Below are positions 52,597 to 61,063 of a stretch of DNA of 64,000 bases, in pieces (position 1 is the stretch's first letter; each line of letters begins with the position of its first letter). The stretch is from assembly GCF_900188345.1 (NCBI RefSeq), contig NZ_FZOD01000003.1:186001-250000 (forward strand). Direction: 5' to 3'. The position numbers and the translations under genes were made by a program. Under the pieces are notes generated by a model. That model searched no databases, was not told the DNA's origin, and saw only the letters and a program-made list of their open reading frames with translations. The stretch is from Streptosporangium subroseum. GTDB lineage: Bacteria > Actinomycetota > Actinomycetes > Streptosporangiales > Streptosporangiaceae.

Positions 52597-53199
52597 ATGA
52601 CTCAGGACCAGGAGCCGGTACGACAGCGCCTGCTCAGCGAGGCCACTCGCCTGTTCGCCGAACGAGGTTTTGAAAGCACGTCGGTGCAGGAGGTCGTCGC
52701 GGCAGCCGGCGTTACCAAGGGCGCGATGTACCACTATTTCGACTCAAAAGACGATCTGCTCCACGAGATCTACGGGCGCGTGCTGCGCATGCAGATGGAG
52801 CGCCTCACCCACTTCGCCGACAGCCCGGGGCCGGTGGCCGAGCGCCTCTACGCCGCCGCCTCCGATGTCGTGACGACCACCGTAGACAACCTGGACGACT
52901 CCAAGATCTTTTTCCGCTCGATGCACCTGCTCGCGCCCGACACTCGCAAGAGCGTCCGCGCCGAGCGCCGCCGCTACCACGAGCGCTTCCGCGACCTGGT
53001 CACCGAGGGCCAGCGCGAGGGCACCTTCAGATCCGACACCCCCGCCGACATCGTCGTCGACTTCTTCTTCGGCTCCGTCCACCACCTGGGCACCTGGTAC
53101 AGCACGGAGGGCGCGCTCTCCGGCGCCGAGCTGGGGGCGCACTTCGCCGACCTGCTGCTCACCTCGCTGCGGCCGGATCGGCCGGCACCCCCCGCGTGA
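52597..53199 (+). CDS. TetR family transcriptional regulator
   Basis: Regulator of 200 residues: N-terminal HTH RLLSEATRLFAERGFESTSVQEVVAAAGVTKGAMYHYFDSKDDLL, then an all-helical ligand domain (TetR_C type, with FRSMHLLAPDTRKSVRAERRR). The HTH places it near KstR2/FadR-like regulators of acyl-CoA metabolism. It is divergent to NERD and convergent with three acyl-CoA dehydrogenases; the shared operator supports control of them. Confidence 0.92.
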   Translation: MTQDQEPVRQRLLSEATRLFAERGFESTSVQEVVAAAGVTKGAMYHYFDSKDDLLHEIYGRVLRMQMERLTHFADSPGPVAERLYAAASDVVTTTVDNLDDSKIFFRSMHLLAPDTRKSVRAERRRYHERFRDLVTEGQREGTFRSDTPADIVVDFFFGSVHHLGTWYSTEGALSGAELGAHFADLLLTSLRPDRPAPPA

Positions 53200-53224
53200 C
53201 CCTCCGCCCGACCGGGACGGCGAC

Positions 53225-53249
53225 GACCCCCGGCGGGAAGCCGGAGGTC
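53225..53249. terminator. Hairpin between convergent tetR and acyl-CoA dehydrogenase genes
   Basis: GACCCCCGGC pairs with GCCGGAGGTC (one mismatch) around a 5-nt loop in the 67-bp gap. It likely terminates both strands. Confidence 0.6.
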
Positions 53250-53266
53250 ATCGCGTCACCGTGCGG

Positions 53267-54373
53267 TCAGGCCGGGCCGGGCAGGTCGGCGAGGACCGCC
53301 AGGGCGTCCCGGTGGGCGCCGGGGCTGCCGAGCGCGATCTCAGTGGACTTGGCGCGCTTGAGATAAAGGTGGAGGGGATGCTCCCAGGTCATCCCGATCC
53401 CGCCGTGGAGCTGCACGCTCTCCTCGGCCACGTGCACCGCCACCTCCGAACACCAGGCCTTGGCCACCGCCGCCGCCAGCTCGCGGTTCCCGACCGCCTC
53501 CGCGTCGCGGGACGCGGCCGGTTCCGAGTCCGCGGCCAGCAGGTCGGCGGCGTTCCTCGCGGCGGCACGGGCCCGCACCACGTCCAGCCAGAGGTCGGCC
53601 ATCCGGTGCTTGATCGCCTGGAAGGAGCCGACCGGCCGGGCGAACTGGTGGCGCTCCTTGATGTAGGAGAGCGTCGTGCTCAGGCACCACTCGGCGACCC
53701 CGAGCTGCTCGGAGGCGAGCAGACCGGCGCCGAAGTTCAGCACGCTCCGCACGTCGAACGCGCCGATCGCGTCACCGGGGGCGTCCGAGAACGTGACGGT
53801 GGCGATCGGCCGGGTCAGGTCCAGCGAGGGCACCACGTCGACCCGGACGTTCTCGGCCCGCACCACGTAGAGCGTCGTCCCGACGGGCACGAGCAGCACG
53901 TCGGCCACGTCCGCACCCGCCACCGCCCGGATCTCCCCGTTCAGAACCCGCCCGTCCGTGACGGTGACGGTCTCCGGCAGCGGCCGGTACGGCGAAGCCG
54001 CCATCGACACCGCGAGCGCCGCGGTGGTCTCCCCCGAGGCGAGCTCCTGGATCAGCTCTTCCTCACCGGCCTGGATCAGGGCCTTCGTGGCGAGCACCGC
54101 GCTGGTGAGAAACGGGACCGGCGCCACCGCCCGTCCCAGCTCCTCCAGCACCACCGCGACCTCCCGCGCCGACGCCCCCGCCCCGCCGTACTCCTCCGGC
54201 ACGAGCAGGCCCGCCACCCCGATCTCCCGGGACAGCGTCTTCCAGAGGTCCATGTCGTACGGCACGCCCGACTCGACCCGCTTCAGCACGGCGTCCGGCC
54301 TGCAACGGTCCGCGAGCAGATCCCGCACGGAGGCCCGGAGCTCCTCCTCGACCTCGGTATAAAGAAGCGTCAT
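53267..54373 (-). CDS. Acyl-CoA dehydrogenase, small-subunit type (alpha of a pair)
   Basis: FAD-dependent acyl-CoA dehydrogenase of 368 residues: LLVPEEYGGAGAS, ERHQFARPVGSFQAIKHRMADL, and the C-terminal LHGGIGMTWEHPLHLYLKRAK with the catalytic-position Glu. It lacks the long C-terminal lobe of its neighbour. Its ATG overlaps the stop of the next gene (ATGA), a pattern typical of FadE pairs that form alpha2beta2 heterotetramers in actinobacterial sterol and fatty acid breakdown. Confidence 0.9.
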   Translation of the reverse strand: MTLLYTEVEEELRASVRDLLADRCRPDAVLKRVESGVPYDMDLWKTLSREIGVAGLLVPEEYGGAGASAREVAVVLEELGRAVAPVPFLTSAVLATKALIQAGEEELIQELASGETTAALAVSMAASPYRPLPETVTVTDGRVLNGEIRAVAGADVADVLLVPVGTTLYVVRAENVRVDVVPSLDLTRPIATVTFSDAPGDAIGAFDVRSVLNFGAGLLASEQLGVAEWCLSTTLSYIKERHQFARPVGSFQAIKHRMADLWLDVVRARAAARNAADLLAADSEPAASRDAEAVGNRELAAAVAKAWCSEVAVHVAEESVQLHGGIGMTWEHPLHLYLKRAKSTEIALGSPGAHRDALAVLADLPGPA

Positions 54374-55545
54374 CGGGGAAGATCCTTCCAGGGCACGTCC
54401 TTGTCGACGCGGGGCTCGGAGGGCAGGCCGAGCACGCGCTCGGCGACGATGTTGCGCAGGATCTCCGAGGTGCCGCCCTCGATCGAGTTGCCCTTCGCGC
54501 GGAGGTAGCGGTAGCCGGTGCCCCGGCCGAAGAAGTCCACGCTGTCGGAGCGGCGGAAGGACCAGTCGTCGTAGCCCAGCCCCTCCTCCCCGCGCATCTC
54601 CAGGTCCAACCCGGACAGCGCCTGGTTGAGCGTGGCGAAGGAGAGCTTCATGCCGGAGCCCTCCGGCCCCGGCTGCCCGGCGGACAGCTGCTCGCGGAGT
54701 CGCGTCCCGGCCAGCCGGGTCACCTCCGCCTCCACCCAGAGCCGCAGCAGGCGCTGGTGCAGGTCGTGGGTGCGCAGCTCGGGCCTCGCGCGCCAGTTCT
54801 CGGCGACCAGGCCGACCATGCCGCCGCCCCGCCGGACCGGCGCACCGCCGATGGCCACCCGCTCGTTCATGAGCGTGGTCTGGGCGACCCGCCAGCCGTC
54901 ACCGATCTCGCCCAGCCTCAAATCGTCGCCGAGCCGTACGCCCGTCAGGAAGACCTCGTTGAACTCGGCCTCCCCGGTGATCTGCCGCAGCGGCCTGACC
55001 TCGACACCGGGGGCGTGCATGTCGCACACGAAGTAGGTGAGCCCCCGGTGCTTGGGCACGTCCGCGTCGGTCCTGGCGACCAGGATCGCCCACCGGGAGT
55101 GGTGTGCCCCGGAGGTCCACACCTTCTGCCCGTCCACGACCCACTCGTCGCCGTCCCTGACCGCGCGCGTGCCCAGCGTCGCCAGGTCCGACCCGGCGCC
55201 GGGCTCGCTGAAGAGCTGGCACCAGATCTCCTCGCCCGTCCACAGCGGGCGCAGGAACCGTTTCCGCTGCTCGTCGGTGCCGAACGTCAGGATCGTCGGC
55301 GCCGCCATCCCCAGTCCGATCGCCTGCACCCCCGGGGTGAGCTGCGGCGTGTCCACGAGCTCCCGCTCCACGACGTTCTGCAGCTCGCGGGGGGCGCCGA
55401 GCCCGCCGAGGCCCTCGGGGAAGTGCACCCAGGCCAGCCCGGCGTCGAACCGGGCCCGCAGGAACTCCAGCCGGTCCCCGGCGGGGTCGTGCCCGGCCAG
55501 GAACGCGGCGACGCGCTCCTGGATCGCCTTTTCGTCCAATGCCAC
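54370..55545 (-). CDS. Acyl-CoA dehydrogenase, large-subunit type (beta of a pair)
   Basis: Acyl-CoA dehydrogenase of 391 residues: GTDEQRKRFLRPLWTGEEIWCQLFSEPGAGSDLA, VVDGQKVWTSGAHHSRW, and the C-terminal SIEGGTSEILRNIVAERVLGLP. GTG 55545 with GAAGGAG six bases upstream decides the start; a much longer upstream frame is shadow of the next gene. It is translationally coupled to the downstream dehydrogenase. FadE26/27 or FadE28/29-type pairs act on sterol side-chain CoAs, so that is a candidate role. Confidence 0.9.
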   Translation of the reverse strand: MALDEKAIQERVAAFLAGHDPAGDRLEFLRARFDAGLAWVHFPEGLGGLGAPRELQNVVERELVDTPQLTPGVQAIGLGMAAPTILTFGTDEQRKRFLRPLWTGEEIWCQLFSEPGAGSDLATLGTRAVRDGDEWVVDGQKVWTSGAHHSRWAILVARTDADVPKHRGLTYFVCDMHAPGVEVRPLRQITGEAEFNEVFLTGVRLGDDLRLGEIGDGWRVAQTTLMNERVAIGGAPVRRGGGMVGLVAENWRARPELRTHDLHQRLLRLWVEAEVTRLAGTRLREQLSAGQPGPEGSGMKLSFATLNQALSGLDLEMRGEEGLGYDDWSFRRSDSVDFFGRGTGYRYLRAKGNSIEGGTSEILRNIVAERVLGLPSEPRVDKDVPWKDLPR

Positions 55546-55586
55546 GAACACTCCTTCATCGGGATTGCGGGACGGAGACCCTCGGC

Positions 55587-56813
55587 TCAGTCGTGGGAAG
55601 ACGCCGGGGGCGTCATGTGCTTCTTGAGCTCCCGGTACGCCAGGGAGCGCTTGTGCACCTCGTCGGGTCCGTCGGCGAGTCTCAGCGTCCGGGCGCCCGC
55701 CCAGAGGGCCGCCAGCGGGAAGTCCTGGCTGACGCCGCCGGCGCCGTGGGCCTGGATGGCCTTGTCCAGGATCCACTCCACGTCGCGCGGAGTGGCGATC
55801 TTGATGATCTGGATCTCGGTGTGGGCCCCGCGGTTGCCGACGGTGTCCATCAGCCAGGCGGTCTTCAACACGAGCAGGCGGAGCTGCTCGATCCTCACCC
55901 GCGACTCGGCGATCCAGTCCTGGACGACCCCCTGCTGGGCGATCGGCTTGCCGAACGCGCTCCGGGACAGGGTCCGCGCGCACATCAGCTCGACGGCCCG
56001 CTCGGCCATCCCGATCAGTCGCATGCAGTGGTGGATCCGTCCCGGTCCGAGGCGGGCCTGGGCGATCGCGAAACCGCCGCCCTCCTCCCCGATCAGGTTG
56101 TCCACCGGCACCCTGACGTCCTCGAACACGATCTCGGCGTGCCCGCCGTGGTCGGCATCGGAGTAGCCGAACACGTGCATGCCCCGCTTGACGTGCATGC
56201 CAGGTGTGTCGCGCGGCACCAGGACCATCGACTGCTGCCTGTGCGAGGAGGCCTCGGGGTCGGTCTTCCCCATCACGATGAAGATCTTGCAGTTGGGGTT
56301 CATCGCGCCGGAGGCGAACCACTTCCGCCCGTTGATCACATACTCGGAGCCGTCCCTCACGATCGACAGCGAGATGTTCGTGGCGTCGGAGGACGCCACG
56401 TCGGGCTCGGTCATCGCGAACGCCGACCGGATCTGCCCGCTCATCAGCGGCTCCAGCCACTCCTTGCGCTGCCATTCGTTGCCGAACATGGAGAGGACCT
56501 CCATGTTGCCGGTGTCCGGGGCGGCGCAGTTCGTGGCGGTGGGGGCGATCCTGGGTGAGCGGCCCATGATCTCGGCCAGCGGCGCGTACTGCAGGTTGGT
56601 CAGGCCCGCGCCGTGCTCTCCCGGCAGGAACAGGTTCCACAGGCCCCGCCTGCGCGCCTCCTCCTTGAGATCCTCCATCAGCGGGGGGCTGGCCCACCCG
56701 CTCGTCGCAGCCTGGGCCTCGAAGGCCTCCTCGGCCGGGTACACACACTCGTCCATGAAGTCGAGCAGCCGTCCTCGCAGCTTCTCGGTTTCGGCGTCGA
56801 ACGCGAAGTCCAT
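55587..56813 (-). CDS. Acyl-CoA dehydrogenase (ACAD10/11-like)
   Basis: Acyl-CoA dehydrogenase of 408 residues: MDFAFDAETEKLRGRLLDFMDE start, AFAMTEPDVASSDATNI, VINGRKWFASGAMN and the C-terminal DKAIQAHGAGGVSQDFPLAALWAGARTLRLADGPDEVHKRSLAYRELKK. The last block is the ACAD10/11-type end, with the R-x-ADGPDEVH motif. It starts the leftward operon; a TetR-type operator lies 28 bp upstream of the ATG. The gene is intact and independent of the pair that follows, 41 bp away. Confidence 0.92.
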   Translation of the reverse strand: MDFAFDAETEKLRGRLLDFMDECVYPAEEAFEAQAATSGWASPPLMEDLKEEARRRGLWNLFLPGEHGAGLTNLQYAPLAEIMGRSPRIAPTATNCAAPDTGNMEVLSMFGNEWQRKEWLEPLMSGQIRSAFAMTEPDVASSDATNISLSIVRDGSEYVINGRKWFASGAMNPNCKIFIVMGKTDPEASSHRQQSMVLVPRDTPGMHVKRGMHVFGYSDADHGGHAEIVFEDVRVPVDNLIGEEGGGFAIAQARLGPGRIHHCMRLIGMAERAVELMCARTLSRSAFGKPIAQQGVVQDWIAESRVRIEQLRLLVLKTAWLMDTVGNRGAHTEIQIIKIATPRDVEWILDKAIQAHGAGGVSQDFPLAALWAGARTLRLADGPDEVHKRSLAYRELKKHMTPPASSHD

Positions 56814-56840
56814 GGGCCCTCCTCAGGTCTCCCAGGAGCG

Positions 56841-56856
56841 TACCGACCGGCCGGTA
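56841..56856. promoter_or_regulatory. TetR-type operator in the acyl-CoA dehydrogenase/YdeI promoter
   Basis: TACCGACCGGCCGGTA, a near-perfect palindrome with the same ACCGAC/CGGT half-sites as the box at 52551. It sits in the divergent promoter, 28 bp from the dehydrogenase start and 33 bp from the YdeI start. Confidence 0.75.
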
Positions 56857-56888
56857 TGGATGTCGACACGCCCTTTATTCTGAACGGC

Positions 56889-57449
56889 ATGGAGCCCATC
56901 TTCTTCGCCACCCCGGAAGACTTCCGCCTCTGGCTGGAGAAGCATCACACCACCGAGACCGAGCTCCTGGTCGGTTTTTTCAAGAAAGGCACCGGCCGTC
57001 CCAGCATCACCTGGCCCGAGTCCGTTGACCACGCTCTCTGCTTCGGCTGGATCGACGGGGTCCGCAGGAGCATCGACGCCGAGAGCTACTCCATCCGCTT
57101 CACCCCGCGAAAATCCCGCAGCACGTGGAGCGCGGTCAACATCGCCAAGGTCGCCGAGCTCACCGAGCTGGGCCTGATGCACCCCGCGGGCGTCGGCGCC
57201 TTCGAACGGCGCACCGAGGAGAACTCCCTCATCTACTCCCACGAGCGGAGCCAGGACCCCGCCCTGCCCTCGGAACAGGAGCGTCGTTTCCGGGCCGAGA
57301 CGACCGCCTGGACGTGGTTCCAGGGCCAGCCGCCCGGCTATCGCAGGACGGCGCTGCACTGGGTGACCACCGCCAAAAGGCCGGAGACCAGGGAGAAGCG
57401 CCTCGCACAGCTGATCGAGGACTCCGCTCAGGGCCGCAGGCTCAGCTAG
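56889..57449 (+). CDS. YdeI/OmpD-associated family protein
   Basis: Cytosolic protein of 186 residues of the YdeI family: PIFFATPEDFRLWLEKHH, VDHALCFGWIDGVRRSIDAESYSIRFTPRKSRSTWSAVNIAKVAELTELGLM, and the end WVTTAKRPETREKRLAQLI. Function is poorly known. ATG 56889 is preferred; ATG 56856 is 11 codons upstream but falls inside the operator. It is divergent to the dehydrogenase operon and shares its operator. Confidence 0.9.
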   Translation: MEPIFFATPEDFRLWLEKHHTTETELLVGFFKKGTGRPSITWPESVDHALCFGWIDGVRRSIDAESYSIRFTPRKSRSTWSAVNIAKVAELTELGLMHPAGVGAFERRTEENSLIYSHERSQDPALPSEQERRFRAETTAWTWFQGQPPGYRRTALHWVTTAKRPETREKRLAQLIEDSAQGRRLS

Positions 57450-57488
57450 CCGAGTCCCGGAGTGGTCCCGGGAAAACACACGGGAGTG

Positions 57489-57523
57489 GACCTTAGGGCA
57501 GGTCCACTTTCGGCCCTAAGGTC
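57489..57523. promoter_or_regulatory. 11-bp inverted repeat abutting the GNAT start
   Basis: GACCTTAGGGC (57489-57499) pairs with GCCCTAAGGTC (57513-57523), with a 13-nt spacer, and ends at the base before GTG 57524. No Shine-Dalgarno sequence is seen. It may be an operator or a transcript hairpin on a leaderless or short-leader message. Confidence 0.55.
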
Positions 57524-57529
57524 GTGTTC

Positions 57530-58117
57530 ATGACCGCGAACACACCCACTCCCGTCACCCTCGAAGGCGATGTCGTACGGCTGGAGCCGCTGAGCCTCGT
57601 CCACGTCCCCGAGCTGTTCCTGGCCGGTGGCGGCGACGACGAGGTGTGGCGCTGGATGCCGGCGCCGACGCCGCGCAGCGAGGCCGAGATGGCGGAGATC
57701 GCGACCGAGCTGATCGACAGGCCCGACGTGGTGCCGTTCGCGGTGATCCTCAAGGAGACCGGCCGGGTGGTCGGATCGACCACCTACCACGACGTCCCGG
57801 GATTCGCCGACAGCATCGAGATCGGCTGGACCTGGTACGGCAGAGCCGTGTGGCGCTCGGCCGTGAACACCGAGTGCAAGATCCTTCTGATCGACCACGC
57901 CTTCGACAAGCTGGGCGTGAACCGCGTCCTGCTCAAGACCGACATCCTCAACATCCGCTCCCAGACCGCGATCCGGCGCATCGGCGGCCTGTCCGAGGGA
58001 GTGCTGCGCCGCCACCGGCGCCGCCCGGACGGCACCTGGCGCGACACCGCCTACTTCGGCATCCTCGACGACGAATGGCCCGCCCACCGCGCACGACTCA
58101 CCCAGCTCACCGGGTGA
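57530..58117 (+). CDS. GNAT family N-acetyltransferase (RimJ/RimL-like)
   Basis: Acetyltransferase of 195 residues: DVVRLEPLSLVHVPELFLAG, VGSTTYHDVPGFADSIEIGWTWYGRAVWRSAVNTECKILLIDHAFDKLGVNRVLLKTDILN, and WRDTAYFGILDDEWP. The GNAT P-loop region is at IGWTWYGRAVW. GTG 57524 (2 codons before ATG 57530) is an alternative start. Substrate unknown. It stands alone between YdeI and a convergent TetR gene. Confidence 0.88.
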   Translation: MTANTPTPVTLEGDVVRLEPLSLVHVPELFLAGGGDDEVWRWMPAPTPRSEAEMAEIATELIDRPDVVPFAVILKETGRVVGSTTYHDVPGFADSIEIGWTWYGRAVWRSAVNTECKILLIDHAFDKLGVNRVLLKTDILNIRSQTAIRRIGGLSEGVLRRHRRRPDGTWRDTAYFGILDDEWPAHRARLTQLTG

Positions 58118-58160
58118 GCATGCCGTACAGGATCCCGCGACCGCCGGCCCGCCGCCCGAC

Positions 58161-58205
58161 CTGACCCACCTCACCGAGCTCACCCGGCTCACCCGGCTCA
58201 CCCGG
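58161..58205. repeat. Five tandem 9-bp repeats overlapping the TetR stop
   Basis: Five copies of CT(C/G)ACC(C/G)(A/G)(G/C); the last three are identical CTCACCCGG. The final unit covers the TetR stop (58198-58200). It resembles the 3'-end repeats at 2546 and 22024. Confidence 0.8.
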
Positions 58206-58767
58206 CGAGCATGCCGCGCAGCAGATCCCTCACGCCGAGACGAAGGTCGTCCAGGGTCGGCTCGGCTCCGGCCCCGATGACGGCGTCGAACATCATGCCC
58301 TCGCTGAAGGCGACCAGCTGGCGGCCGTGCCGTACCGGATCCGTCGACCCCGCGGCGGAGAGGATCGTGACCGCGGGATCGCGGAACCGGCTCCCCGCCT
58401 CGTCGTAGATCTTGCGCAGCTCGGGACGGCGGGTGGCCTCCATGGCGAGCTCGTAACGGGCGATCGTCTGGCGGCGGCCGGTGGTCAGCTGCGTCCAGAG
58501 CGCCCGGGCCGTCATCTCGGCCAGCATGTCCGGCATGGTCAGTCCGGCGACGTCGAGCACCGGGGCGAATGCGTCGGCCTCCAGCTCGGCGAGCCGCGCG
58601 AGGGTCAACTCCAGCAGCGCGGAACGGGTGCGGGCCAGATTGGACGTCGAACCCGGCGGCAGCCCGGCCGCCTCGTCCACCGCCCGATGGGTTAGTCCGC
58701 GCATGCCCCGCTCGGCCAGCAGGGTGATGGCGGTCTCCGCGACGAGTTCGGCACGTTGGGGCTTCAC
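58198..58767 (-). CDS. TetR family transcriptional regulator
   Basis: Regulator of 189 residues with HTH AETAITLLAERGMRGLTHRAVDEAAGLPPGSTSNLARTRSALLELTL and a helical ligand domain with the SEGMMFDAVIG end. The HTH type (GLPPGSTSN) is that of small-molecule-responsive TetR repressors. It is divergent from an FAD monooxygenase, with three matching operator repeats between, and very likely represses it and itself. Confidence 0.93.
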   Translation of the reverse strand: MKPQRAELVAETAITLLAERGMRGLTHRAVDEAAGLPPGSTSNLARTRSALLELTLARLAELEADAFAPVLDVAGLTMPDMLAEMTARALWTQLTTGRRQTIARYELAMEATRRPELRKIYDEAGSRFRDPAVTILSAAGSTDPVRHGRQLVAFSEGMMFDAVIGAGAEPTLDDLRLGVRDLLRGMLAG

Positions 58768-58776
58768 CCCCCTGAT

Positions 58777-58828
58777 ACTACATTTGTAGTTTAACTACGG
58801 CCGTAGTAATATCCACTACAGCCGTAGT
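58777..58828. promoter_or_regulatory. Three TetR operators ACTAC-N4-GTAGT
   Basis: Sites at 58777-58790, 58794-58807 and 58815-58828 share ACTAC-N4-GTAGT; the middle one is a perfect palindrome. Spacings are 17 and 21 bp. They fill the 73-bp tetR/monooxygenase promoter. Confidence 0.88.
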
Positions 58829-58840
58829 GAGGAGCAGGTC

Positions 58841-60133
58841 ATGGCGCACGCAGTGGTGATCGGAGCGGGGATCGGCGGGCTGACGGCGGCGGTGGCGCTG
58901 CAGCAGCGAGGCTGGGACGTGACGGTGTTCGAGCGCGCGGCGTCCCTGGAGCCGGTCGGTTCCGGGCTGGCCGTCGCCGCCAACGCGCTCAAGGCTCTGG
59001 ACACGATCGGCGTCGGCGACGAGATCCGCGGGCTGTCGGCGATCCAGGGCGAGGCCGGCATCCGGCGCGCCGACGGCCGATGGCTGATGAAGACCACCGA
59101 GGAGGCCACCTCCGCCCGGCACGGCGACTCGGTGGTGGTGCTGCGCCGCGCGGACCTGGTCGACGTGCTCCTCGCCCGGCTCGAACCCGGCACCATCCGG
59201 CTGAACACCACGGTGAAGGAAGTGGACCCGGAGACCGGCCGGGTGACCATCGAGGTTCAAGGTCCGGAAACCGCCTCGGGAACCGGTCCGGGAGCGGGCC
59301 CCGGGACCGCCCCGGGACCTGGTCTCGCCACGGGCCGGCGGACCCACCCGGAAACCGGGCGGGCGTCCGCCCCGGAGGCCGGCCACCCCATGGACCTGGA
59401 GGCCGACCTGGTGGTCGCCGCGGACGGCATCCACTCCTCCGTCAGGGCCGCGCTGTTCCCCGGTCACCCCGGCCCGCGCTATGCCGGGATCACCAGCTGG
59501 CGGGTTCTCATCCCCGGCGGGGGCGTTCCCGGCCAGACCTCCGAGAGCTGGGGCGAGGGAAAGGTCTTCGGGGTCATGCCGCTGGCCGGTGGCCTCGCCT
59601 ACTGCTACGCCACCGACGCGGTCCCGGCCGGCGGCGGTGGCGGGGACCAGCGGGCCGAGCTGCGGCGCCTGTTCGGAGACTGGCACGCCCCGATCCCGGC
59701 GTTGCTCGCCTCGGCCTCTCCGAAGAACGTGCTCAGAAACGACGTCTACCACCTCGCCGTCCCGCTCCCCGCGATGCACAGGGGAAAGGTCGCCCTTCTC
59801 GGCGATGCGGCGCACGCCATGACCCCCAACCTGGGCCAGGGCGCCTGCCAGGCGATCGAGGACGCGGTGGTGCTGGCCCACGTCGCGGGCAGCGGCACGG
59901 GGCTGGACGGCTACACCGCCGCCCGGCTGGAGCGGACCGCCGGGATCGTGGCCAGGTCCGCCTCGATCTGCCGGGCCACCCGGCTGCGCAATCCGCTGGC
60001 CGTACGGCTGCGCGACGCCATGATGGCACTCACCTGGCGCCTCGCCCCCGCCCGCATGACGGGCGTCATGGACGACGTGCTCGGCTGGACTCCGCCCGCG
60101 ATGCCTGCGACACCCACGAGCCCCATGACCTGA
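58841..60133 (+). CDS. FAD-dependent monooxygenase
   Basis: Flavoprotein of 430 residues: N-terminal GAGIGGLTAAVALQQRGWDVTVFERA (GxGxxG), ADLVVAADGIHSSVRAAL and GDAAHAMTPNLGQGACQAIEDA, which bind FAD. It resembles UbiH/salicylate hydroxylase-type single-component monooxygenases. A Gly/Pro/Thr-rich insert (about residues 145-185, GTGPGAGPGTAPGPGLATG) breaks the region before the DG motif and is unlike relatives. Controlled by the divergent TetR. Substrate unknown. GAGGAG precedes the ATG. Confidence 0.92.
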   Translation: MAHAVVIGAGIGGLTAAVALQQRGWDVTVFERAASLEPVGSGLAVAANALKALDTIGVGDEIRGLSAIQGEAGIRRADGRWLMKTTEEATSARHGDSVVVLRRADLVDVLLARLEPGTIRLNTTVKEVDPETGRVTIEVQGPETASGTGPGAGPGTAPGPGLATGRRTHPETGRASAPEAGHPMDLEADLVVAADGIHSSVRAALFPGHPGPRYAGITSWRVLIPGGGVPGQTSESWGEGKVFGVMPLAGGLAYCYATDAVPAGGGGGDQRAELRRLFGDWHAPIPALLASASPKNVLRNDVYHLAVPLPAMHRGKVALLGDAAHAMTPNLGQGACQAIEDAVVLAHVAGSGTGLDGYTAARLERTAGIVARSASICRATRLRNPLAVRLRDAMMALTWRLAPARMTGVMDDVLGWTPPAMPATPTSPMT

Positions 60134-60202
60134 GTGATATCTGTGGCGCCCCGGCTTCCACGATCTGAGTGACGCCGCGGTGATGCCCCTGGCCCGCGAT
60201 CC

Positions 60203-61063
60203 CTATGACCTGAGGAGGGCGGTCTCGCGGGGCAGGGCGGAAACCCCGTGGTCGGGGGCGAGACGCCCGAGGGTGACGGTCCCCCAGATCAGCAGGGCCG
60301 CGGCGAAGAGCGCGGGGATCACGTCCAGCCAGCCGGTCGGCATCGCCTCGCCGAGCAGGAGCACGCCGGCGATGATCGAGGTGATCGGATCCACCACCTG
60401 GACGGTGGCGTAGGCGATGCCGAAGTAGCCGACCTCGTAGGACTTCTGCAGCAGCACGATCGCGCAGAGGAGCAGCACGGGAATGGCGAACAGGAACCAG
60501 CTGAGCAGCTTCGACAGGTCTCCGCCGAAACCGCCGCCCACCACCCGGACGAAGGTGGACACGGACGCGGTCACCGCGCCCGCGCCGACCGACAGCAACA
60601 GCGCCTTGGCCGATCCCGTCACCTTCCGCGCGGCCAGGTGGGCCACCAGCACGACCAGCCCGACGGCCCCGAGGAAACCGAACGCCTCATGGTTCGTCAG
60701 GTGCGGCGTCACGGCATGTGTGGGGAGCAGCAGCACCAGGCCGAGCAGCCCGACCGCCACCGCGATCGACCCCATGATCTCTTCCTTGCGCGGTCTCCGG
60801 CCGTGCATCATCGCCGCCAGCGGCACCGCGAACACCAGCGTCGCCACGCTGACCGGCTGCACCGCGATCAGCGGCGCGAAGCTCAGGGCGACGGCGTGCA
60901 GGCTGGCCCCGGCAAAGCCGATGACGCCGCCCAGCAACCAGCGAGGCCGCTTCATCAGCTTCAGCGAGGCCCCCTCGGAGACCGCCTCGAACTGCTGCAG
61001 CGCGGCCCCCAGCGCATAGCCCAGTGCGCCGACGAGAGCGATGGAAATCCCGACCCAAGTCAT
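60203..61063 (-). CDS. DMT superfamily transporter
   Basis: Inner-membrane protein of 286 residues with about ten transmembrane helices in two EamA-like halves: GISIALVGALGYALGAALQQ, LIAVQPVSVATLVFAVPLAAM, and later YFGIAYATVQVVDPITSIIAGVLLLGEAMP. The last block is typical of the second EamA repeat. It likely exports or imports a small metabolite. The frame is open to 61141; ATG 61063 is chosen because the first membrane helix starts there. Confidence 0.87.
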   Translation of the reverse strand: MTWVGISIALVGALGYALGAALQQFEAVSEGASLKLMKRPRWLLGGVIGFAGASLHAVALSFAPLIAVQPVSVATLVFAVPLAAMMHGRRPRKEEIMGSIAVAVGLLGLVLLLPTHAVTPHLTNHEAFGFLGAVGLVVLVAHLAARKVTGSAKALLLSVGAGAVTASVSTFVRVVGGGFGGDLSKLLSWFLFAIPVLLLCAIVLLQKSYEVGYFGIAYATVQVVDPITSIIAGVLLLGEAMPTGWLDVIPALFAAALLIWGTVTLGRLAPDHGVSALPRETALLRS

